The translations under genes and the position numbers were made by a program. From the IMG/VR virus record IMGVR_UViG_3300022748_000017, positions 1 to 64,000 of that record: a stretch of 64,000 nt of DNA; one strand, given 5' to 3'. A model generated the notes under the pieces. That model was not told the DNA's origin. It was given only the letters and a program-made list of their open reading frames with translations, and searched no databases. Shown piece by piece: positions 9,401-18,301 of this stretch. Position 1 is the first letter of the stretch, and the number at the start of each line of letters is the position of its first letter. This DNA is from a virus.

Positions 9401-10075
9401 TTAATATCCATATGTTCCGGGAATGTTTTCGCCAGTTGCAGCCATTGACCCATCATAAGAAGTCGTCGTGTCAGTTGCCTGTGTGTCAGTTTGTGGTGGC
9501 TTACCAAAGTCAAAGTAGGTATTGGCAATCGTAGACACTCTATTCATGCTTATGTCGCCGGGATAGAAAAATTGCCAGCTACTTTGATTGGTTTTTACGC
9601 CTGACAAACGATTCTCAAGGACTCTTCGCATTGAAGAGCAAGCAATTGAACAAGTTGCAACCCTTGTCCGAGCTTGAGTGTTGAAATCTTCCGAAATCGA
9701 AACACTGTTGATGATGCCTTGATAACGCTTGAAGAATTGAGTTGTCGGGCTTGTGATGATTTGGTTGTTGTCATCAAAGAAGCCACGCCAGATTTCAACC
9801 AATGATCCTTTGATGTCGCTACTCAAAATGATCGACACAGCTTCTGGGTTGATGCCAGTGAGGGAAATGGTCATATCATCACTGGTTGCTCTCATGTCAC
9901 GCTGGACATCACCAACAGACAAAAGAATGCCAAGGTTAGTGAATGAGATGCCATCAACCGTGATTGGCGCTGCGGCATTGCAGAATGTATATACAGTCTC
10001 AGCCTTACCGACTGTAAGACGAACAAATTCTGCCTGTCTAATTTGTGGCCCATTAAGGGCCGACATTGCTGTCAT
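9401..10075 (-). CDS. Tail hub/distal tail component (module A)
   Basis: 224 aa, probable structural tail protein by position between tape measure and tail tip. The start overlaps the previous stop as ATGA. It has cysteines in TCSIACSS and a low-complexity T/S-rich C-terminus that varies between modules (TATDTTTSYD here). No family can be named with certainty; lambda gpL/gpM-type minor tail proteins are the positional equivalents. Confidence 0.7.
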   Translation of the reverse strand: MTAMSALNGPQIRQAEFVRLTVGKAETVYTFCNAAAPITVDGISFTNLGILLSVGDVQRDMRATSDDMTISLTGINPEAVSIILSSDIKGSLVEIWRGFFDDNNQIITSPTTQFFKRYQGIINSVSISEDFNTQARTRVATCSIACSSMRRVLENRLSGVKTNQSSWQFFYPGDISMNRVSTIANTYFDFGKPPQTDTQATDTTTSYDGSMAATGENIPGTYGY

Positions 10076-10668
10076 GTGATGTACTCCCGAAAGACAAATG
10101 CATCATCCCAATTGACGAATGCGCCATCCGTCATTGGAGTAAGAGTATACGTTGGGCAACGCTCTGCGACAACCGTGAACGTGCATTCTGTGCCCATGTA
10201 GACAGTCGTCCCAGAACTTGGCGTTCCAATCAGAGGACGGTGAATTGTCACCACAGAGCCAGCCGAATCAGCCGTGATTTTGTAGGTGTAGCCACCAATC
10301 ATGATGAAATCACCAGCCTTGAATGTGCCATTTGAAGTCAGATTCAAAGTCTGTGTATTGGCTGCTGGAGTACCATTCAAGGTTGCAGCCGTAGCCGTAC
10401 CCTGCATCTCCAAGAACCAAGACAGATTGTTGCTATCGAATGTGATGGTTTCAGGCAACTGACGATCTTTGTTGTCAATTGTCTGGATAATTTCTCTGGC
10501 TTGTGGATAGTACAGATAGTTGTGCGGAGTCACGGTGAAAACCCAAGGCACAGCAGTCAGATATTGAGCCACAGTGATGTATCCAGAGCGAGTGACTTGT
10601 TGACCAACCATTCGACGGTTGTTCACAGTCATCGCCTGCTGAATCTCAAAGATTGTTTGGAAACTCAT
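10072..10668 (-). CDS. Distal tail/minor tail protein (module A)
   Basis: 198 aa, beta-rich, directly after the tape measure gene (ATGA overlap, site GGGAGAAGG). Conserved blocks include RRMVGQQVTRSGYITVAQYL and NWDDAFVFREYIT. Position fits a distal tail protein that joins tube and tip. Very similar to 51001-51597. Confidence 0.7.
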   Translation of the reverse strand: MSFQTIFEIQQAMTVNNRRMVGQQVTRSGYITVAQYLTAVPWVFTVTPHNYLYYPQAREIIQTIDNKDRQLPETITFDSNNLSWFLEMQGTATAATLNGTPAANTQTLNLTSNGTFKAGDFIMIGGYTYKITADSAGSVVTIHRPLIGTPSSGTTVYMGTECTFTVVAERCPTYTLTPMTDGAFVNWDDAFVFREYIT

Positions 10669-13127
10669 GCCCTTCTCCCGTTAGAGGCCAATGACTTGTT
10701 TGCATATGTGTTTGCAGCCCAAATGGTGTTTGAGCTTTCCAGCAAACGCTGCTCAAACGACTTGGTATCAATCGCATTGATATATGTATTGTTCACAGTT
10801 GTAGAGCCGCCCATACCAGCAAGTTGGTTGTTTGGAATGATTGTCCCGGCAGATCGTGGAATAAAAAGCTCGGGTCCTTTTTCGCCAACAGGATATGCCG
10901 TCCCAGCATCAACCGGCCCACCAGCAGCATGTCCCGGACCCAATTTAACGCCACTGAAATTCAAAGCATATTGACTTGGATTTGCAGATGCTCCAGCAAA
11001 AAAGCTACCAAGCAGCCCACGCAACAACGTCATGGCTTGCAGCTTCATGTTCATGATGAGCATGTCTTGAATGACACTACGAGTGAAATCCTTGATGCTG
11101 AACTTGCCAGTGCGGACAAAGTTTTCGATGGCAGAAGACATGTTGCTCCATACAGCGTCATACATGCCTTGCATGTACTTAAGCGATTCCATGAACTTCA
11201 GGTTTTCAATACGAGCTTCAGAAACTCCACGCTTTTGCTTCTCGTAGTAATCCTGATCTTCTTTGGAGAGAAGACCATACTCTTCGCTTCGCTTCCATTG
11301 AGCAATCTCTTTTTCAATCTTCAGCTTCTCTTCGGCAATGCTCTTTTCCTTTTCAGTTGCACCAATCATTTCCATCTGGAGATGCAACAAATCAGACTGA
11401 TACTTGACCTCATCTTTTGATGTTTCAGTCTCACGAAATACCTTTAATTTGGCATCAATTTTCTTTTGATTCAATTGATTCTCAAATTCTTCTTGATGAC
11501 GCAATGCAGCAATCTCAGCATCAAGCTCTTGAATAAATCTTTTCTTACGGAGTTCAACACGTTTCTTTTCAGCTTCAGCAACAGCTTCAGAAATTTTGCT
11601 CTGACGCAATTTTTCTGTTTCACCAGCGTACTGATTAAAAGTCTCTTCGTTCTTTTTACGCTCTTCGTTTTTGGCTTGCTCAATTTTTCGAGCAAGCTCC
11701 AGTTCAATCTGCATCTCTTCAGATGCATTAGCCATACGCGCCTTGAACCTTGCGTCTGTCTTTGCCTTCTCAACTTCTTCCGCAATCTTCTTATAGCCAG
11801 CAAGACCGCCAGCTTTATCCCAAAGATTGATTTCCTCCTTGGATGTGCCAACATCTTTTGCTGCATCCGAACGACTACGCAAACGAACAATCTCAAGCAA
11901 AGCCTCTTTTTGATCTTTGAGTGCTTGAAGGTTTTTGAAGTTGCCTTCCTTGAACAAAGCATTGAACAACGTATGTTGCATCATGCTTTCATTCAAAGTA
12001 TCAATCTGCTTTGTCAATGCAGCGATATTTTGCTCAATGGTCGGGCCAGAAAGAGCTTCTTTGGTAGAGTCCCACCAATCGCTAAAAGTCTTTTGCAGGA
12101 AACGCCATTTTTCTTGAAGCATCCCAACGCCACGGGCTTGCTGCTCAAGTTTGGTTGTCAAGGCAATAGAAATCTCTTTTGCGGCCTCTTGAGTCTTTCC
12201 AAGTTTCTCAAGCGATTCAATGTTCTTGTACTGCTCAAGAGTCAAGAAATTCATCTTGTCATTGAGTGACTTTGCCTCAGAAGCTGAGCCACTAAGAGCA
12301 CCAGACAATGCTTTTGCTGCATCAGCACCAGAGATTCCTGCAACCCGAGCATATGTAAGCACAGCACGTTCAGCCGCACCAATGGACTCTTCCGTGAACT
12401 TCCCAGACTCCATTAAGCCCATCAAAGCATCTTTTGCAGTGCTGATTGATGTTCCACTGGCCTGAGCCATTTCTTTGGAAAGGCTGCGCCACTTCTCAAG
12501 AGTTACACCAGAATAGTTGCCAGTCAGCGCAATGGTTTTGTTGAAGTTATCAATCTCTTCATCAGCCTTGTATGCCGCATAAGCAAGCGCAGCAAAGCTA
12601 CCAATGATGCCTCCAAGAGCCAACTTAAATGGAGAGAACAAAGAAAGCACAGCGCGGAAAGCATTGCCAACACCGCCCATCGAATCTTTCAACTGACCAC
12701 CTTGCTGAATGAAGGCAATCATCGCGTTCTGACCGCTGGCAATCTGTGTAAAGAAGTCGGTAAGCTGATATGTCACTTGCAACTTTTGCTGCTCAGACAT
12801 TGCACCACTCATCTTCTTCATGGATGCCGCTTTTGCGTCATAGGCTTTTGCTTCAGCAAGCAACATGTCTTTTGTGTTCTGAGCCGCATACATAAAGCGG
12901 CCCTTGCTGATTTCACGCTCAATCTGCTCGACTTTTGTTAGAGTCTTGCCATAGTCTTCAGTAGCATCTTTGAGCGCAGAAACCTCACGCAAAGCAGCCT
13001 TGGTATCTTTCTCAACTTGATTGGAAAATTCTTTGAATTGTTTTTTGGCAGCGTCAATCCCCGTAACAAGCTCACCGCTGTCAACGCCAAGAACAATGCC
13101 AAGTCTGGCTAGGTATTGAGAAGCCAT
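10665..13127 (-). CDS. Tail tape measure protein (module A, 820 aa)
   Basis: 820 aa. The N-terminus (MASQYLARLGIVLGVDSGE) is of the phage tape-measure type. A hydrophobic segment at 160-186 and long lysine/glutamate-rich coiled coils (about 330-640) follow. The C-terminus has lambda-type hallmarks: ENFVRTGKFSIKDFTRSV and GEKGPELFIP. It fixes tail length inside the tube and enters the host membrane on infection. At about 1.5 angstrom per residue (general rule) the tail would be near 120 nm. The second module's protein is 159 residues shorter. The start overlaps the upstream stop (TAATG). Confidence 0.92.
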   Translation of the reverse strand: MASQYLARLGIVLGVDSGELVTGIDAAKKQFKEFSNQVEKDTKAALREVSALKDATEDYGKTLTKVEQIEREISKGRFMYAAQNTKDMLLAEAKAYDAKAASMKKMSGAMSEQQKLQVTYQLTDFFTQIASGQNAMIAFIQQGGQLKDSMGGVGNAFRAVLSLFSPFKLALGGIIGSFAALAYAAYKADEEIDNFNKTIALTGNYSGVTLEKWRSLSKEMAQASGTSISTAKDALMGLMESGKFTEESIGAAERAVLTYARVAGISGADAAKALSGALSGSASEAKSLNDKMNFLTLEQYKNIESLEKLGKTQEAAKEISIALTTKLEQQARGVGMLQEKWRFLQKTFSDWWDSTKEALSGPTIEQNIAALTKQIDTLNESMMQHTLFNALFKEGNFKNLQALKDQKEALLEIVRLRSRSDAAKDVGTSKEEINLWDKAGGLAGYKKIAEEVEKAKTDARFKARMANASEEMQIELELARKIEQAKNEERKKNEETFNQYAGETEKLRQSKISEAVAEAEKKRVELRKKRFIQELDAEIAALRHQEEFENQLNQKKIDAKLKVFRETETSKDEVKYQSDLLHLQMEMIGATEKEKSIAEEKLKIEKEIAQWKRSEEYGLLSKEDQDYYEKQKRGVSEARIENLKFMESLKYMQGMYDAVWSNMSSAIENFVRTGKFSIKDFTRSVIQDMLIMNMKLQAMTLLRGLLGSFFAGASANPSQYALNFSGVKLGPGHAAGGPVDAGTAYPVGEKGPELFIPRSAGTIIPNNQLAGMGGSTTVNNTYINAIDTKSFEQRLLESSNTIWAANTYANKSLASNGRRA

Positions 13128-13606
13128 TATTTCTTCCTCCGGGCTTGTTTAGCCGCCACTGTGTTGATGTATTCAACCAAGTTTTCTTTGAAAATGCTGA
13201 CCACATTATCCCTGTGTTTGGATATGGCTGGACGCAAAAAAGACTGAGCAGGAATCTTCTTTGTCCCGAATTCTTGGGCCAAAGAGACTGCTGATTTTTT
13301 GACTGAAACGACAGCAATAGCCACATCGGTCTGATTGACCATCAGGGACTTTCTATCTGTTTCGTTAGGAATTCGTGCCGTGACTTTGACCGTATCCCGC
13401 ATGTGGATCGGATTCTTCTCGTCACGGGCTTTTGTGCCGACAGGAACCGTGGTCAGAACCTCGTTGTAGACAGGCTCCATCGCATCCTTGGCGGCTTTAA
13501 CCAAGGTTTGACGGGCAACTGTATCTGCTCTTCCAAGAGCCATCAGATCGGAAAGTTTGGACTCAAGCTCTTCCAAACCTTCTATCCGAAAAATCTCAGT
13601 TGCCAT
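13127..13606 (-). CDS. HK97 gp10-like neck/tail-completion protein (module A)
   Basis: 159 aa. The C-terminal block AQEFGTKKIPAQSFLRPA is typical of HK97 gp10-like proteins at the head-tail junction or tail terminus. Here it lies after the chaperones, just before the tape measure. In the second module the equivalent gene (54428-54982) lies before the chaperones and is only distantly similar, so this locus has been rearranged or replaced. Confidence 0.8.
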   Translation of the reverse strand: MATEIFRIEGLEELESKLSDLMALGRADTVARQTLVKAAKDAMEPVYNEVLTTVPVGTKARDEKNPIHMRDTVKVTARIPNETDRKSLMVNQTDVAIAVVSVKKSAVSLAQEFGTKKIPAQSFLRPAISKHRDNVVSIFKENLVEYINTVAAKQARRKK

Positions 13607-13607
13607 G

Positions 13608-13952
13608 TCACGCCTTTATGTAAGCCTCCGACCCCGGTTTCATGGCAATGAAGGACAACAAGTTGGTGTTGGCCTGTTCTCGCTTCTGTTCCTCGGAAAG
13701 AGGTGGAACAATGTAATCGTGTGTTGACGGCAATACGTCCTGCATCTTGAAGGGCGTAGCTGTTTTCTGTATTTTCGCGTTCAGGTTGCCTGTGGTCAAA
13801 CAACTCAAGGCCAGAAGCACCGCCTTGGGTCCAAGCATACCATCAGACAACATGATTTCAATGGATCGCATGTCATCCACTGGAATCTCGTCAGGACACC
13901 CGCCGTGAGCATAGACATAAGCCCTAGCTTGGCGACGAATGTCCTGTATTAG
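13608..13952 (-). CDS. Tail assembly chaperone, frameshift extension (GT-like part, module A)
   Basis: This open frame continues without a stop from the slippery site at 13952-13958 to 13608 and adds 114 residues (starting LIQDIRRQARAYVYAHGG) to the 151-aa chaperone when ribosomes slip back by one base. The fused protein would be 265 aa. Initiation at an internal GTG (13880) or ATG (13871) is possible but has no good ribosome site. The lambda gpG/gpGT pair is the model: the long form binds the tape measure while tail tube subunits are added. Homologous to 53572-53943 (shared DYI.PPL block). Confidence 0.8.
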   Translation of the reverse strand, partial: LIQDIRRQARAYVYAHGGCPDEIPVDDMRSIEIMLSDGMLGPKAVLLALSCLTTGNLNAKIQKTATPFKMQDVLPSTHDYIVPPLSEEQKREQANTNLLSFIAMKPGSEAYIKA

Positions 13953-14404
13953 TTTTTTCGCTCGTCCTTGTATCCGGGCTGGATGGCATCGCCAATCTTG
14001 CCCACGATTTCAATCTGGACGGACAAAGGCCACTCGGCTTCAATCTCTTCGTATGTCAGATCATCCAAGGTCCCCTCTTGTGGGACCAGCAACCGGATGA
14101 ATTCGACCACACGGGCTTCAAATTGAAGGCCAATACGAACCACATCTTTTGTGGAGCGACCATCAACGATGACATCATCATCAGTGAAGACCACGCCTGC
14201 TGTCTCGATATTCTTATCGAACCCAGCGACCAATTTTTCATAGCGTTCATCAAACTTTGCCTGATCGACTTCTTTGACACGCTCTTCAATCGCTTCCATT
14301 TCCTTGGTCAAAGGAATACGGACGCGAAAGGTTTGACCTGCAATCTCAAACGTCTTGATCCGCAGGTCTTGTGAATTCTTAAATGCTGCTCCGAGCCTTG
14401 TCAT
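13949..14404 (-). CDS. Tail assembly chaperone (gpG-like, module A)
   Basis: 151 aa short form. Charged, starting MTRLGAAF, with an EFIRLLVPQ block and ending KDERKN at the slippery site. Position between tail tube and tape measure, plus the frameshift at its end, identifies it as the gpG-type chaperone. Homologue: 53940-54431. Confidence 0.85.
   Translation of the reverse strand: MTRLGAAFKNSQDLRIKTFEIAGQTFRVRIPLTKEMEAIEERVKEVDQAKFDERYEKLVAGFDKNIETAGVVFTDDDVIVDGRSTKDVVRIGLQFEARVVEFIRLLVPQEGTLDDLTYEEIEAEWPLSVQIEIVGKIGDAIQPGYKDERKN
13952..13958 (-). other. -1 ribosomal frameshift site A AAA AAC (module A)
   Basis: On the minus strand the zero frame reads CGA AAA AAC TAA, so the heptamer A AAA AAC fits the X XXY YYZ rule and is followed at once by the stop. 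The -1 frame then runs CTA ATA CAG into the downstream open frame. Confidence 0.8.
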
Positions 14405-14405
14405 G

Positions 14406-14636
14406 TCATTTCCTGTTGTTGATAATCTTGTTGTAAATCTCTTGATTCAGTTCGACAGCATAGTCCACCGCCTCTGTTGGAGTCAGTTTATCTGCATGTT
14501 TGGCTGCAATTTCATGAGATAGCGCAACCGCCGTAATTCTTTGAGTTGAAAAGCTAAACCAATCTTTTCTTTCACTTGATTGAAGAAGCAAAAAATGTAA
14601 GAGGTCTAAACTTGATTTTTTGTCGTCTTTTGTCAT
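14406..14636 (-). CDS. Conserved small tail-module protein (module A)
   Basis: 76 aa from the ATG at 14636; the frame runs further upstream but the homologue at 54983-55210 (75 aa) starts at the same place. The block HEIAAKHADKLTP is shared. Function unknown. It normally follows the tail tube; here an HNH gene has been inserted between them. Confidence 0.7.
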   Translation of the reverse strand: MTKDDKKSSLDLLHFLLLQSSERKDWFSFSTQRITAVALSHEIAAKHADKLTPTEAVDYAVELNQEIYNKIINNRK

Positions 14637-14638
14637 AT

Positions 14639-15187
14639 TTATTCTATTAAAAATTGATTGTGTTTTTTTCTGTTTTCTTGTTTTGTGATAATCATAAGAT
14701 TTTCTGGAACATGAAGCCCACAAACCTTATTATTTATCAAAGGAATGATGTGGTCAACTTCAACATCAAATCCATTCTTTCTCATTCTTGACGCCTTTGC
14801 ATAAATTTCTTTAATTGCCTCAAGATTCGCCCAAGATGGAGTGCATGTTTTTTTGTGCGATCTTCTTTTGGCGCAATAAAAGTACGACAACTCGGCATGT
14901 TTTTCTTTATTCAAAGATTCCCAGCTTCTTGCTCTTGATTTGTAGACATCACTATTTTTAGAATAATGATTCTTCTTTTGCTCAAGAACTTTTTGCAAAT
15001 TGTTTGCTTTCCATTGTTTGGCGTTTTGTTTTATTTTTTCTGCATTTTTCTGATAATACAACTTGTCACAAGATTTGCATCTGCTAGACAAACCATATTT
15101 GCCTTGTGGATTTGCAGAAAAACACAAAATTTCTTTTGTCTCTTTGCATGTACCACATTGTTTTTTCAATACAATTGTTTCGCTCAT
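14639..15187 (-). CDS. Free-standing HNH homing-type endonuclease (module A only)
   Basis: 182 aa from the ATG at 15187 behind GGAGA. N-terminal zinc-finger cysteines (CGTCKETK, then RCKSCD), a lysine-rich middle, and the HNH block VEVDHIIPLINN with HVPENLMII and NRKKHN. It is AT-rich, unlike its neighbours, and is absent from the second module, where tail tube and the 75-aa gene are six bases apart. A mobile insertion is the natural reading. Confidence 0.85.
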   Translation of the reverse strand: MSETIVLKKQCGTCKETKEILCFSANPQGKYGLSSRCKSCDKLYYQKNAEKIKQNAKQWKANNLQKVLEQKKNHYSKNSDVYKSRARSWESLNKEKHAELSYFYCAKRRSHKKTCTPSWANLEAIKEIYAKASRMRKNGFDVEVDHIIPLINNKVCGLHVPENLMIITKQENRKKHNQFLIE

Positions 15188-15217
15188 TTCGTTCTCCATT
15201 AACGTCATGGGAAGTAA

Positions 15218-15243
15218 AGCCTCAGTGCGCCAACACTGGGGCT
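15218..15243 (-). terminator. Terminator-like hairpin after tail tube gene
   Basis: On the minus strand AGCCCCAGTG and CACTGAGGCT pair (one G-T) around TTGGCG, followed by TTTA. It lies between the tail tube stop and the HNH gene and has no equivalent in the second module. It may limit transcription into the inserted gene or have arrived with it. Confidence 0.6.
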
Positions 15244-15252
15244 TTGCGCTTT

Positions 15253-15777
15253 TTAAGCGTTGTTCGACCAACCGTAGCTGTTGCCACCAACCGGATGGAT
15301 GGTGAATTCAAATTTACCTTCAGCAGTAGGAGACATGTCCCACTTCAGGCCACCAACGCGACCATTGAAGGCGTATGCCACAGTGTCAGTGCCGTCATAC
15401 ACAGCAACAACATAGGTACGGATGATCGTACCGCTTGTGCCGTCAGCACGCATCAGCAACTGAGCAGGATCAGCAGGGTTCCATGCGGCAGTGATGGTCA
15501 AAGAAGTCACTTGGTTTTGGGTAGTGATCTTTGCACCAGTACGAGCACCAGCAACCGAGTAAGCTGCAAAAGCGTCATCAGAACCGAAGGCGGGGACTGC
15601 TTCCACAGGAATCTGTTCGCCATCAGTGCCAGTGCCGCCAGCAGACGTACCGATAATGTCAGCAACTTGACCTGTCCAAGTACCCAGTTGGGTATCTGTC
15701 AGAGCAGTAGGGTTAGAGCCGGTTTGACACCACAGCGTAGCAACGTAACCGGGCAAGACTTTGTTAATCAGAGCCAT
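15253..15777 (-). CDS. Major tail tube protein (module A)
   Basis: 174 aa, beta-rich, starting MALINKVLPGYVATLWCQTG and ending HPVGGNSYGWSNNA. Position after the tail terminator and before the chaperones, and strong conservation with 55217-55741, fit the tube subunit. It forms stacked hexameric rings around the tape measure. Confidence 0.82.
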   Translation of the reverse strand: MALINKVLPGYVATLWCQTGSNPTALTDTQLGTWTGQVADIIGTSAGGTGTDGEQIPVEAVPAFGSDDAFAAYSVAGARTGAKITTQNQVTSLTITAAWNPADPAQLLMRADGTSGTIIRTYVVAVYDGTDTVAYAFNGRVGGLKWDMSPTAEGKFEFTIHPVGGNSYGWSNNA

Positions 15778-15815
15778 TTTGAGCTTCCTTTAAAGAGTTG
15801 AACAATTATCTTGTT

Positions 15816-16235
15816 TTAAGCTGGGATGTCAATGGTGCAATCCAAATAGATTTGCGCCATCTTCTCTTCGTTATTGTAGCTGTTATATAGCCACAAAACA
15901 TCAGCTTTTGCGATGAAGAAACCGTCAGAAGGCGAACCAAACTGACCGCTATATCCATGCAACTGCTGGAGAATTTGATTGGAAATTGTGAATCCATCTT
16001 CAATCTGCTGAGTGAAAATGGAAATCTGAAATGTCGGCCTGTCAATGCCCTTGTTGCCCTTTGTCTGGCCCGTATACACAGGCTGATGGACATCACGCAG
16101 CATCCAAGTAATGAACTTGGGCTGATTGGCAAAGTTCCTGTTGAACGCCGCATACACGGGCACAGGATTGACGATTTGCGTCAGTTGGTACTGAATCGCT
16201 TTACCGTAATCAACGACATTGAGTTGCTGGACCAT
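15816..16235 (-). CDS. Tail terminator/completion protein (module A)
   Basis: 139 aa. Conserved blocks PVPVYAAFNRNFANQPKF and FQISIFTQQIEDGFTISNQI. It lies between head-closure protein and tail tube, where siphophages encode the terminator that caps the tube. Called by position and size. Confidence 0.7.
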   Translation of the reverse strand: MVQQLNVVDYGKAIQYQLTQIVNPVPVYAAFNRNFANQPKFITWMLRDVHQPVYTGQTKGNKGIDRPTFQISIFTQQIEDGFTISNQILQQLHGYSGQFGSPSDGFFIAKADVLWLYNSYNNEEKMAQIYLDCTIDIPA

Positions 16236-16580
16236 TTAGACCGCCGTAACTGGATCAGAACGATAGCACATCAACGTCACGCGCATACGGTCATTCGATT
16301 CACGAACATCCGTGATGCGCCAATCGTTACCGCGCCAAGTGATTGAATACGACTGCTGGTTATCAACAATCGTCTTCATGTTCGGAGTGTAGTTCAACGT
16401 GAAATTGACCAAATCCTGATACAGACGATACCTGTCCGCAATCTTCACACTGTTTGCGACATCAGCAACCCTTGCGCGAGTACCAAACCACACCGTTTGC
16501 GTGGTCGATTGCTCACCGAAATCCGACTTTCCAAAAGCCAGATTGTTGATCGTGATGTTCTCAAAACGAGCGATTGTCAT
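16236..16580 (-). CDS. Head closure/head-tail joining protein (module A)
   Basis: 114 aa. The C-terminal block YSITWRGNDWRITDVRES is typical of small phage head-tail joining proteins. Its ATG overlaps the connector stop (TAATG). It should form the ring that seals the connector after packaging. Confidence 0.78.
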   Translation of the reverse strand: MTIARFENITINNLAFGKSDFGEQSTTQTVWFGTRARVADVANSVKIADRYRLYQDLVNFTLNYTPNMKTIVDNQQSYSITWRGNDWRITDVRESNDRMRVTLMCYRSDPVTAV

Positions 16581-17251
16581 TACATCACCAATGGCTTGTA
16601 TGAACGGAGCAGCGTTGTCACACCAAACGGAATGTCCTTCAGTTTGGTTTCAGTAGCATTTGCACGATTGTTGTACAAGTGCGTGAACAACAGCAGACCA
16701 GCTTGCTTAATCACAGGGTACGTCTGCAACGGGTTCGGAGCAGTGGTGTACTCAACAATGATTGGCGCAGTCATGCTGCTGTTGATGTTGGTCGGCAGAC
16801 TCGACACGATGACCTTGTTGCCGCTTGCATCGTAGTAATACTCAGTGTCGCTGATGACAGTCAGGACAGGAGGCGTTGCATCGCTCCAGAATGCCACACG
16901 ATTGATTTCCACACCAGACAAATCAGGATACTGATTCTGGCTGACTTCAGGAAGGTCAAGGCAAGTTGGAGAAGCCACAAGGCTTTCTGGTCCGTACCAA
17001 ACTCGGTACGTCACAGGGAAAATCGACAGGCCAAGATAATCCTCAATTGCTTGGCGCGTAGCCAGTTCAAGGCTCTTGAGGTATGTATCTTGGCTTTCGT
17101 CTTCAAACAGGTTGATATGCTGTGTAATCTCATCCAGCGTCAGCCAAGGCGTAACCACATCGCGGTCAATCTGCTCAACCTTTGTGTAGTTGAACGGATT
17201 GCGCGTTTGTGCGCCAAACGGCAGACCGGAAAGAGCGTTATCAGCAGCCAT
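16580..17251 (-). CDS. HK97 gp6-like head-tail connector (module A)
   Basis: 223 aa. The N-terminal helical part (TPWLTLDEITQHINL and LELATRQAIEDYLGLSI) is the gp6-like connector signature. The C-terminal half ends LKDIPFGVTTLLRSYKPLVM. It forms the ring below the portal. Homologue: 56546-57214. Confidence 0.8.
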   Translation of the reverse strand: MAADNALSGLPFGAQTRNPFNYTKVEQIDRDVVTPWLTLDEITQHINLFEDESQDTYLKSLELATRQAIEDYLGLSIFPVTYRVWYGPESLVASPTCLDLPEVSQNQYPDLSGVEINRVAFWSDATPPVLTVISDTEYYYDASGNKVIVSSLPTNINSSMTAPIIVEYTTAPNPLQTYPVIKQAGLLLFTHLYNNRANATETKLKDIPFGVTTLLRSYKPLVM

Positions 17252-17261
17252 ACTTCACCTC

Positions 17262-18278
17262 TTAAGCACTCATACGAGCGCCAGCAAACGGATCACGGAC
17301 AGTAGACACAACACGCTTTTCAGCATAGATGGTCATGAAGCCGGGAGTGGTCTGTTCAAACAATTGAATCGACATTTCCTCATTGTCGCCGATTGTCATG
17401 AAACGAGGCCAGTTTGCCAAATAAATTGGGAAGCTGGTAGACAAATATGGGTTCGGCACAACTTTGAAACCGAACATATAAGCTACAGCACCACCATCGT
17501 CATCACCAGTTTCCACGAACAGCGGCAAACCTTGACCGTCTTTCAGCTTACGCAGAGAGTCAATCATGGAAGGACGAATGTGCCATGCGTTGCCGGGAAG
17601 AGGCCAGTATTGGCTTGGGAAAGCGTTCACGATGTCAACAATGTTGTCATAGGTCACGCCACCGCTGGTTTGTGCAACTGTAGCCAGTGTGTGAATACCA
17701 GCAGTGATTGCAGTGCCAGAAGTGCCATAAGCAGCCTCTGAACCAGACGTATACATGTCCAGACCGCGAAGGCCAGATGTTGCGCCAGTGGAAGTGGTTG
17801 TAGAGCCAGCTTGGTCGTTGTTGATCGCCATCGAAGCACCTTCGATTTGCGAGAATTCCAACATCAGGTCTTCAACCAAAGTGTTTTGCAAGTTGTTCAC
17901 ATCCGACAGAACTGCTGTACGGACGGGAAGCTGTGCAGTCACAGCACGAACGGGCAATTGCCAGATCGAGGTGTTTGTGCCGGGAGTACCAGTGTTATTC
18001 TGAACTGGATAGCCCCAAGGATTCGTTTGATAAGCAGCGTTACCAGTCTTGGCAACGAACTGTTCATCAGAACCGTCAGTTGTCACCACGCGGGCAGCTT
18101 GACGGAAAGGGTTTGCATATCGCAGCGTTGCGAATGCGTCATCAAAGATAACACGACCACCAATACCCGAACCGGAACCAGTCAACGAGGACGCTTCCTT
18201 GAGGTCGATGGAGACTGTGCTGCCTTCTGTATAGGCTTGTTTGATTCCGCTAAGGATTTTCTCGGTGATAGTAGTCAT
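17262..18278 (-). CDS. Second HK97-fold capsid protein, scaffold-less paralogue (module A)
   Basis: 338 aa. It aligns with the major capsid protein just upstream over nearly all of its length: EASSLTGSG, then the TDGS, FVAKTGNA and PWGYPVQNN region, TSIWQLPV, RTAVLSDVN, GLRGLD, a PSQYW block and a C-terminal EKRVVSTVRDPFAGAR. It lacks the roughly 105-residue N-terminal scaffold domain and has only a 30-residue leader. It could be a dedicated vertex (penton) protein, as gp24 is in T4, a minor lattice subunit or a decoration protein. The same pair exists at 57226-59639, so it is maintained. ATG at 18278 with AGGAAA. Confidence 0.88.
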   Translation of the reverse strand: MTTITEKILSGIKQAYTEGSTVSIDLKEASSLTGSGSGIGGRVIFDDAFATLRYANPFRQAARVVTTDGSDEQFVAKTGNAAYQTNPWGYPVQNNTGTPGTNTSIWQLPVRAVTAQLPVRTAVLSDVNNLQNTLVEDLMLEFSQIEGASMAINNDQAGSTTTSTGATSGLRGLDMYTSGSEAAYGTSGTAITAGIHTLATVAQTSGGVTYDNIVDIVNAFPSQYWPLPGNAWHIRPSMIDSLRKLKDGQGLPLFVETGDDDGGAVAYMFGFKVVPNPYLSTSFPIYLANWPRFMTIGDNEEMSIQLFEQTTPGFMTIYAEKRVVSTVRDPFAGARMSA

Positions 18279-18301
18279 GGCATTTCCTAAAAAAGCGAAT
18301 T

